Counted from the first letter of the stretch, positions 51,283-60,412 are shown. The stretch: 64,000 bases of DNA from an uncultured Adlercreutzia sp. (GCA_910585575.1 CAJUFS010000003.1:3186-67185), one strand, 5' to 3'. Numbers and translations: made by a program. Notes: generated by a model from the sequence alone, not told the origin.

Positions 51283-52710
51283 ATGGAAAACGACGAACTT
51301 GCCTCATATCTCAACGTGCTGGCCCGCGACGAGTGCTGCCGGGTCGATTGCGTGCTGAAGACCTCGGATTACGAGGTCACCGAGCTGGTGAGCTTCCCTC
51401 TGGAAAACGGCGCTACCCTCGGCCCCTTTGTGCGCAAGCGTATTCGCATGGGGGCGCATATGGGCGCGGCCTACCGAGAGCTTTTCGCGGCGCAGCGCAG
51501 CGGGCGGCGCTTTCGCCATTTGCCCGTCATCAACGATGTGCACGAGCGCGATGACGAGCTCATTGTCATTATGGAGCACGTGCGCGGGCGCACGTTGCAC
51601 GACGAGGTATACGAGCGCGACCCCTCGCTTGCCTTGGCGTGCGAGTTGTTTCCTCCTTTATGCGACGGTGTCATCGAGCTGCACGAAGATTTCGGCGCGC
51701 CGCTCATTCATCGCGATTTAAAGCCGACGAACGTGATTGTCAACGGCTCCAGTCTCACCATTATCGATTTCGGCATCACGCGGCCCTTCCGTGCCGAGGC
51801 CGTGGCCGATACGGCGCCGTTTGCCACGCGCGCCTATGCGCCGCCCGAGCAGTTCGGCTACGGCCAGACCGACGTGCGCAGTGACGTGTACGCCTTGGGC
51901 ATGGTGCTGTACTTCCTGCTTACCGAGCGCAATCCCACGGCGGAAGTGGCCCGACGGGGGTTCGACGATCCCGAAGTGCCGCCGGCCCTGCGGCCTGTTC
52001 TGGCGCGGGCCACCGCCTTCGACCCTCAGGGCCGCTACCAGTCGGTGCGGGCGCTGAAGGGCGCCTTTACCGAGGCCGTAGCGGCTTCGGTAGCTCAGGG
52101 AGCGCCTGTGCCTCAGGGGGCGCCCGCGCCGGCGGGAATGCCCGTGGCCGCGCCGTTTTCGCCAGAGGCTGCCGCTGCGGGTATGGCATCCGCGCCGGCA
52201 ACCGGTGTGGCGCCCGGGGCGCCGACGATGCCGGCGATGGCGCCGGGGGTGGGAGCGCCGCGCCCCGCAACTTCTTCTTTCGGAACCGGGGTCCCTCCCG
52301 TCGCACCTGTAGCGGCGACCGCCGCTGGAGCGGTGACGGCGCCCCCGCTTGTGCCGGCGTCGGCAAAGCCACCGCTGAAGGTCAGCGAAGTGCTCGGGGC
52401 CGTGTGGGATGGCGTGCTGCTGCTCGTGTGGCTCATGGTGGTGGGCGTGTGCCTGATGCTTCCCTTCAATCCCACGCCAGACTTGCAGAAGTACCCGTTC
52501 ATCGTCTGTCTGCTCATGTATGTGGGCATGGCGATAACCATGACCGGCATGGTCTACGGCGTCATGGACAAGCGTATTTTGCGCCGCTTCATCCCCTTTA
52601 TGCGCACGCAGACGTTTGGGAAGGGGCTTATCGTGGGCACGGCGCTGTTTCTCGGGGGTTTTGTCATCATGGTAGCCGTGATCGGCGGCTATACCATCGG
52701 CACGCTTTAG
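51283..52710 (+). CDS. membrane-linked Ser/Thr protein kinase
   Basis: 475 residues if started at ATG 51283; ATG 51274 or 51157 are alternatives and no start has a strong ribosome-binding site. The Hanks kinase core is at about 40-260: GPFVRKRIR (ATP-lysine region), HRDLKPTN (143-150), DFG (162-164) and APPEQFG. An Ala/Pro linker follows (265-375). Three C-terminal helices (VWDGVLLLVWLMVVGVCLM and two more) end the protein, so the kinase faces the cytoplasm. It ends in a 4-bp convergent overlap with trmH. Confidence 0.85.
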   Translation: MENDELASYLNVLARDECCRVDCVLKTSDYEVTELVSFPLENGATLGPFVRKRIRMGAHMGAAYRELFAAQRSGRRFRHLPVINDVHERDDELIVIMEHVRGRTLHDEVYERDPSLALACELFPPLCDGVIELHEDFGAPLIHRDLKPTNVIVNGSSLTIIDFGITRPFRAEAVADTAPFATRAYAPPEQFGYGQTDVRSDVYALGMVLYFLLTERNPTAEVARRGFDDPEVPPALRPVLARATAFDPQGRYQSVRALKGAFTEAVAASVAQGAPVPQGAPAPAGMPVAAPFSPEAAAAGMASAPATGVAPGAPTMPAMAPGVGAPRPATSSFGTGVPPVAPVAATAAGAVTAPPLVPASAKPPLKVSEVLGAVWDGVLLLVWLMVVGVCLMLPFNPTPDLQKYPFIVCLLMYVGMAITMTGMVYGVMDKRILRRFIPFMRTQTFGKGLIVGTALFLGGFVIMVAVIGGYTIGTL

Positions 52711-53618
52711 TGCGCGGGATCCCACCTCAGCTCCCAGAAGGCCACGGCGCTGGCGGCGGCCACATTGAGCGAGTCGACTCCGTGCGCCATGGGAATGCGC
52801 ACCGTGTAGTCGCAGGCGGCGATGGTGGCCGGGGCCAGTCCGTCGCCCTCGGTGCCCAGTACCAAGGCCAGGCGCTCGATGGGCTTGAGCCGCGGATCTT
52901 GCAGGGGCAGCGACTCATCGCACAGGGCCATGGCTGCGGTGGTGAAGCCGGCGGCGCGCAATTGGGCCAGCCCTTCTTCCGCCCAGGTTCGCGTGGTGCT
53001 AATGCGCGCCCAGGGCACTTGGAACACGGTGCCCATGGACACCCGTGCAGCCCGCCGGTAGAGCGGGTCGTGGCAGGAAGGGGTCAGGAGCACCGCGTCA
53101 ATGCCCAAGGCGGCGGCGCTGCGAAAAATGGCGCCGAGATTCGTGTAGTTCGTGATGTCCTCAAGAACCGCCACGCGATGGGCATTGGCGAGAAGGTCGG
53201 CCAGAGGCGGCTCGGGCTTGCGGTGAAAGGCGGCCAAGGGCCCTCGCGTCGTTTCGTAACCGGTGATCGAGCGTACCTCGTCGGTAGAGACGACGGCCAC
53301 AGGCAGTGACGGATTCGCTGCGCGCAGGGCATCGATGAGGGCCGCGGAGTTGGCGAGCCAGCGCTCGTCGGTTAGCACGGCGAAAGGCTCGTAGCCCGCA
53401 TCCAGGGCGCGCTGGATAACGTTGATGGACTCGGCGACGAAAAGGCCGCGGGCCAACGACTCGGCCGGGGCGTCAAGGGCGCGCGCCAAGCCGAGCAGCT
53501 GCTTGGGATCGCGCAGCTCGCCGTCGGTCATGGTGGAGAAGGGGGCGAGCCAGGGGGCTGCGGCTCGGGCCGCTGAATGGTTTCGAGCGACTTGAGGGGA
53601 GGGCGTCGTGGGAGTCAT
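52707..53618 (-). CDS. TrmH/SpoU-family RNA 2'-O-ribose methyltransferase
   Basis: 303 residues. The SPOUT knot motifs are clear: ITNYTNLGAIFRSAAALGID (motif 1), ALVLGTEGDGL (motif 2) and IPMAHGVDSLNVAAASAVAF (motif 3). An N-terminal substrate-binding domain of about 120 residues precedes them. The target, tRNA or rRNA, cannot be read. It lies 4 bp downstream of the phosphodiesterase gene. Confidence 0.9.
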   Translation of the reverse strand: MTPTTPSPQVARNHSAARAAAPWLAPFSTMTDGELRDPKQLLGLARALDAPAESLARGLFVAESINVIQRALDAGYEPFAVLTDERWLANSAALIDALRAANPSLPVAVVSTDEVRSITGYETTRGPLAAFHRKPEPPLADLLANAHRVAVLEDITNYTNLGAIFRSAAALGIDAVLLTPSCHDPLYRRAARVSMGTVFQVPWARISTTRTWAEEGLAQLRAAGFTTAAMALCDESLPLQDPRLKPIERLALVLGTEGDGLAPATIAACDYTVRIPMAHGVDSLNVAAASAVAFWELRWDPAH

Positions 53619-53622
53619 GGAC

Positions 53623-54168
53623 TTATCCTAGGGTGGCCGAGGCGAGTGTTTCGCCGGTGTCCAGCGATTTCAGGGCAAAGGTGCCGTTCTCGTAGGTGGC
53701 GAACGAGCGTTGGCCGTCTTTGGGGAGGGACACGGAGCCGGGATTGACGTACCACACGCCGTCCCGCTCCTCGAGGGTCTTGCAATGCGTGTGGCCGGTC
53801 AGCAGGGCGGCCGGTGCCGTGAGGGGCGGATGGCTGTCGGGTGCGACCACGTGGCCGTGGGAGCAGAGCAAGGTAACCGGACCGTCGATGAGGCGGGCCG
53901 TTGTGTCCATGCAGGGGAAGTCGAGCAGCATCTGGTCCACCTCGGCCTCGCAGTTGCCCCGTACGGCAATGATGGGAACTGGGGCACCGTTGAGCAAGGT
54001 TGCCACGGCTGCGGGATCGTAGCCCTCGGGCAGCGCATTGCGCGGGCCATGATAGAGAAGATCGCCCAAAAGCACCAGGTAATCGGGGTCTTCCTGGGCG
54101 ACGTGCTCCATAAGGCGGTGGGCGAACTGAAGAGAGCCGTGGATATCGGAGGCGATGACGAGCTTCAT
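53623..54168 (-). CDS. YfcE-type metallophosphodiesterase
   Basis: 181 residues from ATG 54168 (GGAAGGAAGCCC). Calcineurin-like motifs: SDIHGSLQFA, LLGDLLYHGPRN, AVRGNCEAEVD, CSHGH and TGHTHC. The small size and NPGSVSLPKDG end match MJ0936/YfcE phosphodiesterases. Substrate not known. Probably co-transcribed with trmH. Confidence 0.9.
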   Translation of the reverse strand: MKLVIASDIHGSLQFAHRLMEHVAQEDPDYLVLLGDLLYHGPRNALPEGYDPAAVATLLNGAPVPIIAVRGNCEAEVDQMLLDFPCMDTTARLIDGPVTLLCSHGHVVAPDSHPPLTAPAALLTGHTHCKTLEERDGVWYVNPGSVSLPKDGQRSFATYENGTFALKSLDTGETLASATLG

Positions 54169-54223
54169 GGGCTTCCTTCCCCAGGGCGCGCCATGAGCGG
54201 TGCGCCGATTGATGACGGAAAGC

Positions 54224-55462
54224 CTAGTATAGAGTAAGCCGCGAGGGGCGCCGGCGGCGGGTTGCCGTGGGGCTTCGTAAGATGTCGGCCAGGGGCGGCA
54301 AGTAGCGGGCCGGATAGATGACAGCATCTGCGCGCTCAAGACGCGAGAGGAGGGCTTGGACGGCTAGGGGCGCCCCGAAGGCCGCGACCGCGTAGACGAG
54401 CGCGAACAGCAGAGGGGCACCCGCGCCCGTGAATCCGAGCGCTTCCGAAGCGGCCTGGGCCAAGATGAGGAACAGGCCTCCCATCAAAAAGAGCGCCATG
54501 GTGAAGCGGGTGAGGGTGTCGAAGAACCGATCTTGGTGGCCGCGGCGGAAGATGGTGGCGAAGAGCGATGCGAACCACAGGATGCCGATGGCGTCGAGCA
54601 CGGCGTAGGACGCCTCGCCAATCCATCCGGCCATGAAGGTGATGACGCTGGCGGCGATCCATAGGGCCCCGAGAGCCCAGGCTTTCTCGCGGCTGCGCAT
54701 GAGAGGCAGGCCGCGCAGCAGCGCCAGGGCCATACCGCCGGCAAGCCATACCCAGTTCTCCGCCACCGATACGACCGCATAGGGCAGGGCTGCCGTGGCT
54801 TGAACGGTGGCCGGTATCGACAGGGCGCCAACGATGGCGACCTTGACGAGCGCGGTGGCCAGCAGCAGCCCGTAGGCGTTGCGCCGGCTTTTCACAGTAG
54901 GCGTGATGGCGATAAGAAGAAAGGCCGTGTACAGGTAGCCGAGCGGCTCGACAGGGCTGAGCAACAGGGCCGATACCAGGTGTTGTAGGTTAAGTGCAGG
55001 TTCGTTGTGGGCGATGCTGTTGGCTGCGAGAATCAAGAAGGTGAACAGGGCAAAGGGGGCCAGCAGAACCAGGGCCTCGCGCTTGAGGTTCAGGGCCCAC
55101 GCCCGTCGGCTGCGCACATTGCGGAAGCGTTGATACAGGTAGCCCAAGCAGAAGAAGAGCAGGGGAACTTGCAGGGGGATAAGGCAGTCGTGGAGCCACA
55201 GGGCCACCTCGGTGAGGGGCAGGGCGCCCGACCGATAGAGCGCTTCGAGGGTTTGCCCTAACACGATAAGGAGCACCGCGACGGCCTGAAGATTGAAAAC
55301 CCAGGCGGTGTCGGTCTCGTCGGGAGCGCTGGCGTGCATCTCGTGAAGCGAGGGTCGCGGGGCGCCGCTCGGAAGGCTTTCGGCGACAGCGGCATCGCTC
55401 CCTGTGGGGGAGGGGCCGGCTGGTCGCTCAGCTGAAGATGATATGTTGAGAGTGCTCATCAT
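54224..55462 (-). CDS. membrane acyltransferase 3-family protein
   Basis: 412 residues. After a polar N-terminus of about 50 residues, about ten hydrophobic helices follow, starting with WVFNLQAVAVLLIVLGQTLE and LIPLQVPLLFFCLGYLYQRF. The latter resembles the acyltransferase-3 FF(S/L)GY region. O-acetylation of a surface sugar or lipid is the usual role; the family His is not prominent here, so activity is uncertain. It probably heads an operon with the phosphodiesterase gene, which starts 55 bp downstream. Confidence 0.7.
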   Translation of the reverse strand: MMSTLNISSSAERPAGPSPTGSDAAVAESLPSGAPRPSLHEMHASAPDETDTAWVFNLQAVAVLLIVLGQTLEALYRSGALPLTEVALWLHDCLIPLQVPLLFFCLGYLYQRFRNVRSRRAWALNLKREALVLLAPFALFTFLILAANSIAHNEPALNLQHLVSALLLSPVEPLGYLYTAFLLIAITPTVKSRRNAYGLLLATALVKVAIVGALSIPATVQATAALPYAVVSVAENWVWLAGGMALALLRGLPLMRSREKAWALGALWIAASVITFMAGWIGEASYAVLDAIGILWFASLFATIFRRGHQDRFFDTLTRFTMALFLMGGLFLILAQAASEALGFTGAGAPLLFALVYAVAAFGAPLAVQALLSRLERADAVIYPARYLPPLADILRSPTATRRRRPSRLTLY

Positions 55463-55544
55463 TATTTCCTCGTCCTCACGCTATCACGGGCTCCGAGGCA
55501 ATCGATGACCGAATTGCATTGTTTTCCCAACCATTACCTTCTGG

Positions 55545-56147
55545 TCAGCGCGAGGTGGGTTTTTGGCGCCGGTCCGAGGGGCGGCGGCCGGCGGAAGGCG
55601 AGGCGTTTTCGGCGGCGTCGGTCGTGCCATCCAAAATGAGATGCTCGAAATCGCGTCGGCGGGCAGCGTGGGCTTTGTGAAAGATATTCGAGGCATGGAA
55701 TTGCACGGTACGCGGGGTGATGTCGCAAAGGCGCGCGATGTCGCCGTAGCTTCGATGCTGCAAGATCAGACGGGCGACGGTGAGCTCCTTCGCCGTCAGG
55801 TGAAGCGCGCGCAGACGACGCTCAACCGGGTCTTCGCGCTCGGCGGCCTCAGCGTTTGCAGCGGGAGCCTCCTTGCGAATAAGGCACAGGATGCCGAAGC
55901 CCATAAAGGCCAGAGCGCCCGCGAGGGTGCTGACCGACAGGGCGGCGGCGGACATTTCGAGGGGCGCCGGCCAGTCCATGGCCATGAAGCAGGCGCCCAC
56001 GATCATGAAAAGGGCGAATGCGAAGCACGCCACGGCGGCGCCGCGGGCTACCGAGGAAGGCGACGGTCGCCGCCGGGGCTTGCTGGGCGCGGGGCGCGGA
56101 TCGGCGCGATGGGGGTGCGATTCTGCAGTGGCGGGCGGCTTTCTCAT
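55545..56147 (-). CDS. LuxR-type HTH regulator with two membrane helices
   Basis: 200 residues from ATG 56147. Two hydrophobic helices (VACFAFALFMIVGACFMAM and LAGALAFMGFGILCLI) precede a LuxR-type HTH (LTAKELTVARLILQHRSYGD, then TPRTVQFHASNIFHKAHAARR). Eggerthellaceae often use larger multi-helix LuxR proteins next to reductase genes; this short version is reduced. Its target is unknown. It lies divergently from uppP. Confidence 0.78.
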   Translation of the reverse strand: MRKPPATAESHPHRADPRPAPSKPRRRPSPSSVARGAAVACFAFALFMIVGACFMAMDWPAPLEMSAAALSVSTLAGALAFMGFGILCLIRKEAPAANAEAAEREDPVERRLRALHLTAKELTVARLILQHRSYGDIARLCDITPRTVQFHASNIFHKAHAARRRDFEHLILDGTTDAAENASPSAGRRPSDRRQKPTSR

Positions 56148-56449
56148 GAGATGCTCCCTTGCGACGGGAAGGACGGGGCCTTCGTCCAGCGATGGGCGCC
56201 TGCTGAGGTGCGGCATCGATGTCGTCACCGCCGTCTTTCCGGGTGCGATCGAGCGGTGATGCTTTGATTGTAGGGGCAGTGCGCAGGAACCCATGTCGCT
56301 ATAACCGAACTACCCGCTGAAAATATTGCGAGCCATGGACTTTCGCGGAAGATAGGGGACGGGAGAACGGGTCGTGATACGATGCTCAGGCTGCATGGTT
56401 GAGGCGTGCGGCTCCAATGGTCCCTGGTAAGTGAGGTGTGTGCACAGGC

Positions 56450-57409
56450 ATGGATATGCTCATCGAGGCGCTCAAGGCGTTTTTCATCGGCGTAGTGGAG
56501 GGCATTACCGAATGGCTGCCCATTTCGTCCACGGGCCACATGATTCTGGTCGACGAGTTCGTGAAGCTGAGCGTGTCGGCGGAGTTTCTCGAGCTGTTCC
56601 TTGTCGTCATTCAGCTAGGCGCCATCATGGCCGTGCTCATTTTGTACTTCCATAAGCTCAACCCCTTTTCACCGCGCAAGACGAGCGGTCAGAAGCGCGA
56701 GACCTGGCGCTTGTGGGGCATGGTGGTCATCGGCTGCATTCCGGCGGCGGCTATTGGCCTGACGTTGGACGACTTCTTCAACGAGTATTTCTACAACGCC
56801 TGGACGGTGGCTATTGCGCTGATTGTCTACGGCGTGGTGTTCATCGTGCTCGAACAGCGCAATCGCCGTCGCGAGGCGGTGTATTTGGAGAGCCATCGGG
56901 CCGGCGCGCGCTCGGTGCGCGGGCGCCACGCACGCCCCGTGTACGAGGTGGGCCCGGGCGATGATGGCGACGATGCCGAGCAGGTCCTCTTCAAGGTGCA
57001 CACGGTGGATGAGATCGACTGGAAGACCGCTCTCAAGATCGGCTGCTTCCAAATGCTGGCCATCATTCCCGGCACGAGCCGCTCGGGCTCTACCATTATC
57101 GGCGGCATGCTGTGCGGCTGCTCGCGCACAGCGGCGGCTGAGTTCACGTTCTTCCTGGCCATTCCCGTTATGTTCGGCTGGGGCGTGCTGAAACTCATCA
57201 AGTACGTACTGGCGGTGGGCATGGCCATGACGGCTACCGAGATTGTGGTGCTGGTCGTGGGCATTGTGACGGCTTTCGTGGTGTCGGTCATTGCCATCAA
57301 GTTCCTTATGGGCTACATCAAGAAGAACGACTTCACCGCTTTCGGCGTGTACCGCATTATCGTGGGCCTGGTGGTTCTGGCCTACTTTGGCGTCAAGCTG
57401 TTCTTCTAA
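56450..57409 (+). CDS. uppP: undecaprenyl-diphosphate phosphatase
   Basis: 319 residues from ATG 56450. An integral membrane enzyme that regenerates undecaprenyl phosphate for cell-wall synthesis. Motif 1 is [17 protein letters not shown]; the second is [20 protein letters not shown] hydrophilic insert of about 45 residues ([20 protein letters not shown] onward) lies in the middle loop. UppP overproduction is linked to bacitracin resistance in the family. No dedicated regulator seen. Confidence 0.93.
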   Translation: MDMLIEALKAFFIGVVEGITEWLPISSTGHMILVDEFVKLSVSAEFLELFLVVIQLGAIMAVLILYFHKLNPFSPRKTSGQKRETWRLWGMVVIGCIPAAAIGLTLDDFFNEYFYNAWTVAIALIVYGVVFIVLEQRNRRREAVYLESHRAGARSVRGRHARPVYEVGPGDDGDDAEQVLFKVHTVDEIDWKTALKIGCFQMLAIIPGTSRSGSTIIGGMLCGCSRTAAAEFTFFLAIPVMFGWGVLKLIKYVLAVGMAMTATEIVVLVVGIVTAFVVSVIAIKFLMGYIKKNDFTAFGVYRIIVGLVVLAYFGVKLFF

Positions 57410-57806
57410 AGGCGGAGGTCCGAGGTACTGGAGCGCTCATGGGTTTTGAGCGTCGTGCATAGAACGAAGGAAGGTACTGGATTCGGTTCGCTTTTTGCGT
57501 TTAGTTAACACTCGGAGCGCCTTTGGGGCTACCTTCAAGCACTCTGCCTTTGCTTGATAAGCGTTTTCCCAGGTTGCGGATAACCGTTAGTGTTTCCTTG
57601 ACCGCTCTTCCCGTGGCACACGCTAACAGAACGCAAGAAACTGTGCGCAAAACCCCGGCGGGCTCTTACGGGAAGTTTCGCCGTTGGGTTTGTTGACTAA
57701 TTGTCTTATGATAATCTGCTCTTATTGAGGAAATTGCTGCGTAAAGCGTGGAGCATGAAGCGTGCGCACGAAATGCGGAATGCGAGCTAGGGCGCGAGGG
57801 GAGCAG
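57410..57806. other. 397-bp gap before the NrfD-like gene
   Basis: No convincing gene. It contains the motif at 57699-57716 shared with the reductase promoter. The sequence GGTACTGGA occurs twice (near 57425 and 57474). A weak imperfect hairpin lies near 57645-57690. The AT-rich TTGACTAATTGTCTTATGAT region is promoter-like. Confidence 0.4.
57699..57716 (+). promoter_or_regulatory. Candidate regulator site shared with the reductase operon
   Basis: AATTGTCTTATGATAATC, identical in 17 of 18 positions to 60374-60391. It ends 90 bp before the NrfD-like start; the other site ends 96 bp before the reductase start. The nearly equal position suggests a common regulator. Only one half-site is present here. 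Confidence 0.65.
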
Positions 57807-58817
57807 ATGTTCAGCGAGCTGATCATAGCCTACCTGTTTTTGGGCGGCTGCGGGGGAGGTGCCTGCATCGTAATAGGCGCGCTCGGCCTGCTTGCCGACG
57901 GCCTCGATGTGCGAAGGGGCATAGCGGCCCGTTTCTGCGACGAGCGCGGAAGGAAGTACCGTCAGTTTTTCTCGGTGCTGCTGGTGGCGGCCGCTGTGGC
58001 GCTGGTGCTGGCGATTGCCTGCCTGCTGGCTGATCTTGGGCGCCTTGATCGACTGGCGCTTCTCGTCCTGGCCCCCTTGGAGAACTATCTTGTCGTGGGT
58101 GCCTGGGCGCTGGTGGCCGACCTCGGGCTGTGTGCGGCACACCTGGCGTTTTGGCAGGGGCGATGGCGTCTTTCGCTGTTGGCCTTTCGCCTAGTGTCCG
58201 GGGCGCTGGCGTTGGCCGGCGTGGTGACGACGCTGTACACGGGCCTGCTGCTGTCCTCGATGCAGGCTGTGCCTCTGTGGCATAGCGGTTGGCTTCCTGC
58301 GCTGTTTGTGCTGTCGAGCGTGTCGAGTGGACTGGCCTTGGTGCTGCTGGTGGGGGCATTCTCCCGCAGCGGGGCGGCTTTCGGCTCGGTGTTGGGAGTG
58401 CTCACGCGCCTCGATGCTCTCGTGATAATTGCGGAGGGAGCCTGCGTGGGGCTCTGGCTGTTCTCGGTGTGGACGGCGGCGGGAGCCGGCGAGCTGCTGG
58501 AAGCGCCTCTCACCTCGACGGCAGCGGCTGCTCTCCGTTCGGTTACCGCCCTGGTGAGCGGGGAGGCGGCGCCGTGGTTTTGGGGCGGCCTGGTGCTCGT
58601 GGGCCTGCTCGTGCCCTTCGGGATCGAGGGGATCGCCCTCGGCTTGCGCGTGACGCCCGATCGGGTGGGCTCGTTGCTGCGGAGTGGCTCCCTGGCGCTG
58701 AAGGCCTCAATGACGTTTTCCGTCGCTTGCGTTTTGGCGGGAGCGGTTCTTCTGCGTTTTCTGGTGGTATCGTGCGGGTTGCCGCCCTCGGCAACCTATG
58801 CGGCGCTGATCTTGTAG
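57807..58817 (+). CDS. NrfD/PsrC-like polysulfide reductase-type membrane subunit
   Basis: 336 residues from ATG 57807 (GCGAGGGGAGCAG). It has eight or nine hydrophobic helices, starting MFSELIIAYLFLGGCGGGAC, as in NrfD-type quinol-binding anchors. The pattern of hydrophobic stretches continues throughout, with DVRRGIAARFCDERGRKYRQ as the first charged loop. No FeS partner is adjacent; the next genes are a GntR regulator and a slipin. It could anchor the reductase encoded at 60.5 kb. Confidence 0.75.
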   Translation: MFSELIIAYLFLGGCGGGACIVIGALGLLADGLDVRRGIAARFCDERGRKYRQFFSVLLVAAAVALVLAIACLLADLGRLDRLALLVLAPLENYLVVGAWALVADLGLCAAHLAFWQGRWRLSLLAFRLVSGALALAGVVTTLYTGLLLSSMQAVPLWHSGWLPALFVLSSVSSGLALVLLVGAFSRSGAAFGSVLGVLTRLDALVIIAEGACVGLWLFSVWTAAGAGELLEAPLTSTAAAALRSVTALVSGEAAPWFWGGLVLVGLLVPFGIEGIALGLRVTPDRVGSLLRSGSLALKASMTFSVACVLAGAVLLRFLVVSCGLPPSATYAALIL

Positions 58818-58838
58818 GACTCAACGGAAAGGCCGACT

Positions 58839-59303
58839 ATGTTTCCCTTCGAAATCGATGAATCGAGTGATCTGCCCCTGTGGGTTCAGCTGCGTCAGCG
58901 CATTGCCTACCTTATCAACGACGGCTACTTCAAGCCCGGGGATAAGCTGCCCACCGTGCGCGGCCTGGCATCGGAGATTTCCATCAATTACAACACGGTG
59001 AACAAGGCCTATCTCAGTCTGGTGTCCGATGGCTATTTGGAGTCGACGCGCGGACGCGGGGTGTTCGTGACCGACACAGCAGCTTCAGTGGCCGAGGAGA
59101 AGGAGGACGAAGTGGATGCCGTGCTCAACGAGTGCATTGCCTCCTGTCGCGAACTGGGCTTGGGCTACGACGACATTCAGCGGGCGCTCTCGCGCAAAAT
59201 CAAGCGGCTGAAGTACGAAGAGGCGCGGGGGCGCGGCGAAGTGAACGGGCGCATCATCGACTTCGAGCCGGTTGACGCTTCGGCTGGGGAAAAGGGGGCC
59301 TAG
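58839..59303 (+). CDS. GntR-family regulator, YtrA type
   Basis: 154 residues. An N-terminal winged helix (LPLWVQLRQRIAYLINDGYF, KPGDKLPTVRGLASEISIN, NTVNKAYLSLVSDGYL, STRGRGVFV) is followed by a short helical C-terminus. The small effector domain is typical of the YtrA subfamily. The stop is 1 bp from the slipin start. It may control its own operon. Confidence 0.88.
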   Translation: MFPFEIDESSDLPLWVQLRQRIAYLINDGYFKPGDKLPTVRGLASEISINYNTVNKAYLSLVSDGYLESTRGRGVFVTDTAASVAEEKEDEVDAVLNECIASCRELGLGYDDIQRALSRKIKRLKYEEARGRGEVNGRIIDFEPVDASAGEKGA

Positions 59304-59304
59304 G

Positions 59305-60288
59305 ATGGCAACGCTGGGGTTTCGAGGCGCTGCGGAGGACGAAGAGCAGTCTGCGGCGAAAAGCCGCCCGCGGGGGCGCGTTGCTCCCGATGTGACGACG
59401 GAGATTATTGGCGAGCGCGCCTCCAATAATGGCGTGCTGGTGTTTTCGGCGGTGCTGTTCGCGGGGACGGCGCTGATTGCGCTGGCGGTAAGTTGGCTGC
59501 TGGTGGACGATGTAACGCTGCCGGGGCTTATAGTTGCCCTGGTGGTGGGATTGCTGGCGGTTTCGTCGTGTCACGTTGCCCAGCAGTGGGAGCGCGTTGT
59601 CGTGTTGCGTCTGGGCCGGTTCAACCGCGTCTCGGGCCCCGGGCTCTTTTGGACGTGGCCGGTGGTGGAATCCAATACCCTGCGCATCGACACTCGTACG
59701 CGGGTCACTACCTTCTATGCGGAAGAGACGTTGACGGCGGACCTGGTGCCTATGAACGTGGATGCGGTGCTGTTTTGGCACGTGTGGGATGCGAAGGACG
59801 CTTGCGTGGAGGTAGGTGATTTCACGCGCGCTGTGGAAATGTCCGCTCAAACCGCTTTGCGCGATGCCCTGGGACGGGCCGGCGCGGCCGAGGTGGCCAT
59901 TCGTCGCGAGCAGCTTGACCGCGAGCTCAAGCGCGTGCTTGAGGAAAAGGTAGCTCCGTGGGGTGTGACCATTCTCTCGGTGGAAATCCGCAACATCCTT
60001 CTGCCCAAGGACTTACAGGAAACGATGAGCCTTGAGGCGCAAGCGGAACAGCGCAAGAAGGCGCGCATCATTCTTATGGAGGCCGAGCAGGATATCTACG
60101 AGATCCTCGAAGAAATGAAGGATCTGGTAGGTGGCGAAGAGGCGGTTTCTCGCCTGCGCGCCATGCATTTGCTGAACGAGTCTCTGCGCGAAGGGGAGGG
60201 GACTGTGCTGGTGCCGAGTGCCTTTGCCGAAGGCTTCAACGGGGCTGACGGAGCGGCTGACGCACTGAAGAGCGTACTCGGCAAGTAG
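59305..60288 (+). CDS. SPFH/stomatin-like (slipin) protein
   Basis: 327 residues from ATG 59305. Two hydrophobic helices at about 45-90 (VLVFSAVLFAGTALIALAVS, then LPGLIVALVVGLLAV) are followed by an SPFH domain (QWERVVVLRLGRFNRVSGPG, NTLRIDTRTRVTTF, LFWHVWDAKDA, ILSVEIRNILLPKDL) and a helical C-terminus. It oligomerises on the membrane and organises proteins or lipid domains. It sits at the end of the NrfD-GntR-slipin operon. Confidence 0.9.
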   Translation: MATLGFRGAAEDEEQSAAKSRPRGRVAPDVTTEIIGERASNNGVLVFSAVLFAGTALIALAVSWLLVDDVTLPGLIVALVVGLLAVSSCHVAQQWERVVVLRLGRFNRVSGPGLFWTWPVVESNTLRIDTRTRVTTFYAEETLTADLVPMNVDAVLFWHVWDAKDACVEVGDFTRAVEMSAQTALRDALGRAGAAEVAIRREQLDRELKRVLEEKVAPWGVTILSVEIRNILLPKDLQETMSLEAQAEQRKKARIILMEAEQDIYEILEEMKDLVGGEEAVSRLRAMHLLNESLREGEGTVLVPSAFAEGFNGADGAADALKSVLGK

Positions 60289-60321
60289 AAGCGACGGCAG
60301 CTGCCGCCCTCATCAGGTGTT

Positions 60322-60342
60322 TTAATGACAGCGTGTCATTAA
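60322..60342. promoter_or_regulatory. Palindrome upstream of the reductase operon
   Basis: Perfect 9-bp arms TTAATGACA / TGTCATTAA separated by GCG. It lies 34 bp past the slipin stop. Possible regulator-binding site, or part of the upstream operon end. Confidence 0.5.
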
Positions 60343-60373
60343 ATTATCCTAAAAATAGGAATATGATTTGGGG

Positions 60374-60412
60374 AATTGTCCTATGATAATCATTGATTGT
60401 CATAGGACAATT
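60374..60412. promoter_or_regulatory. Inverted repeat operator of the reductase operon
   Basis: Perfect 13-bp arms AATTGTCCTATGA / TCATAGGACAATT separated by 13 bp, about 75 bp before the reductase start. The left arm and following TAATC are the motif shared with 57699-57716. Confidence 0.7.
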
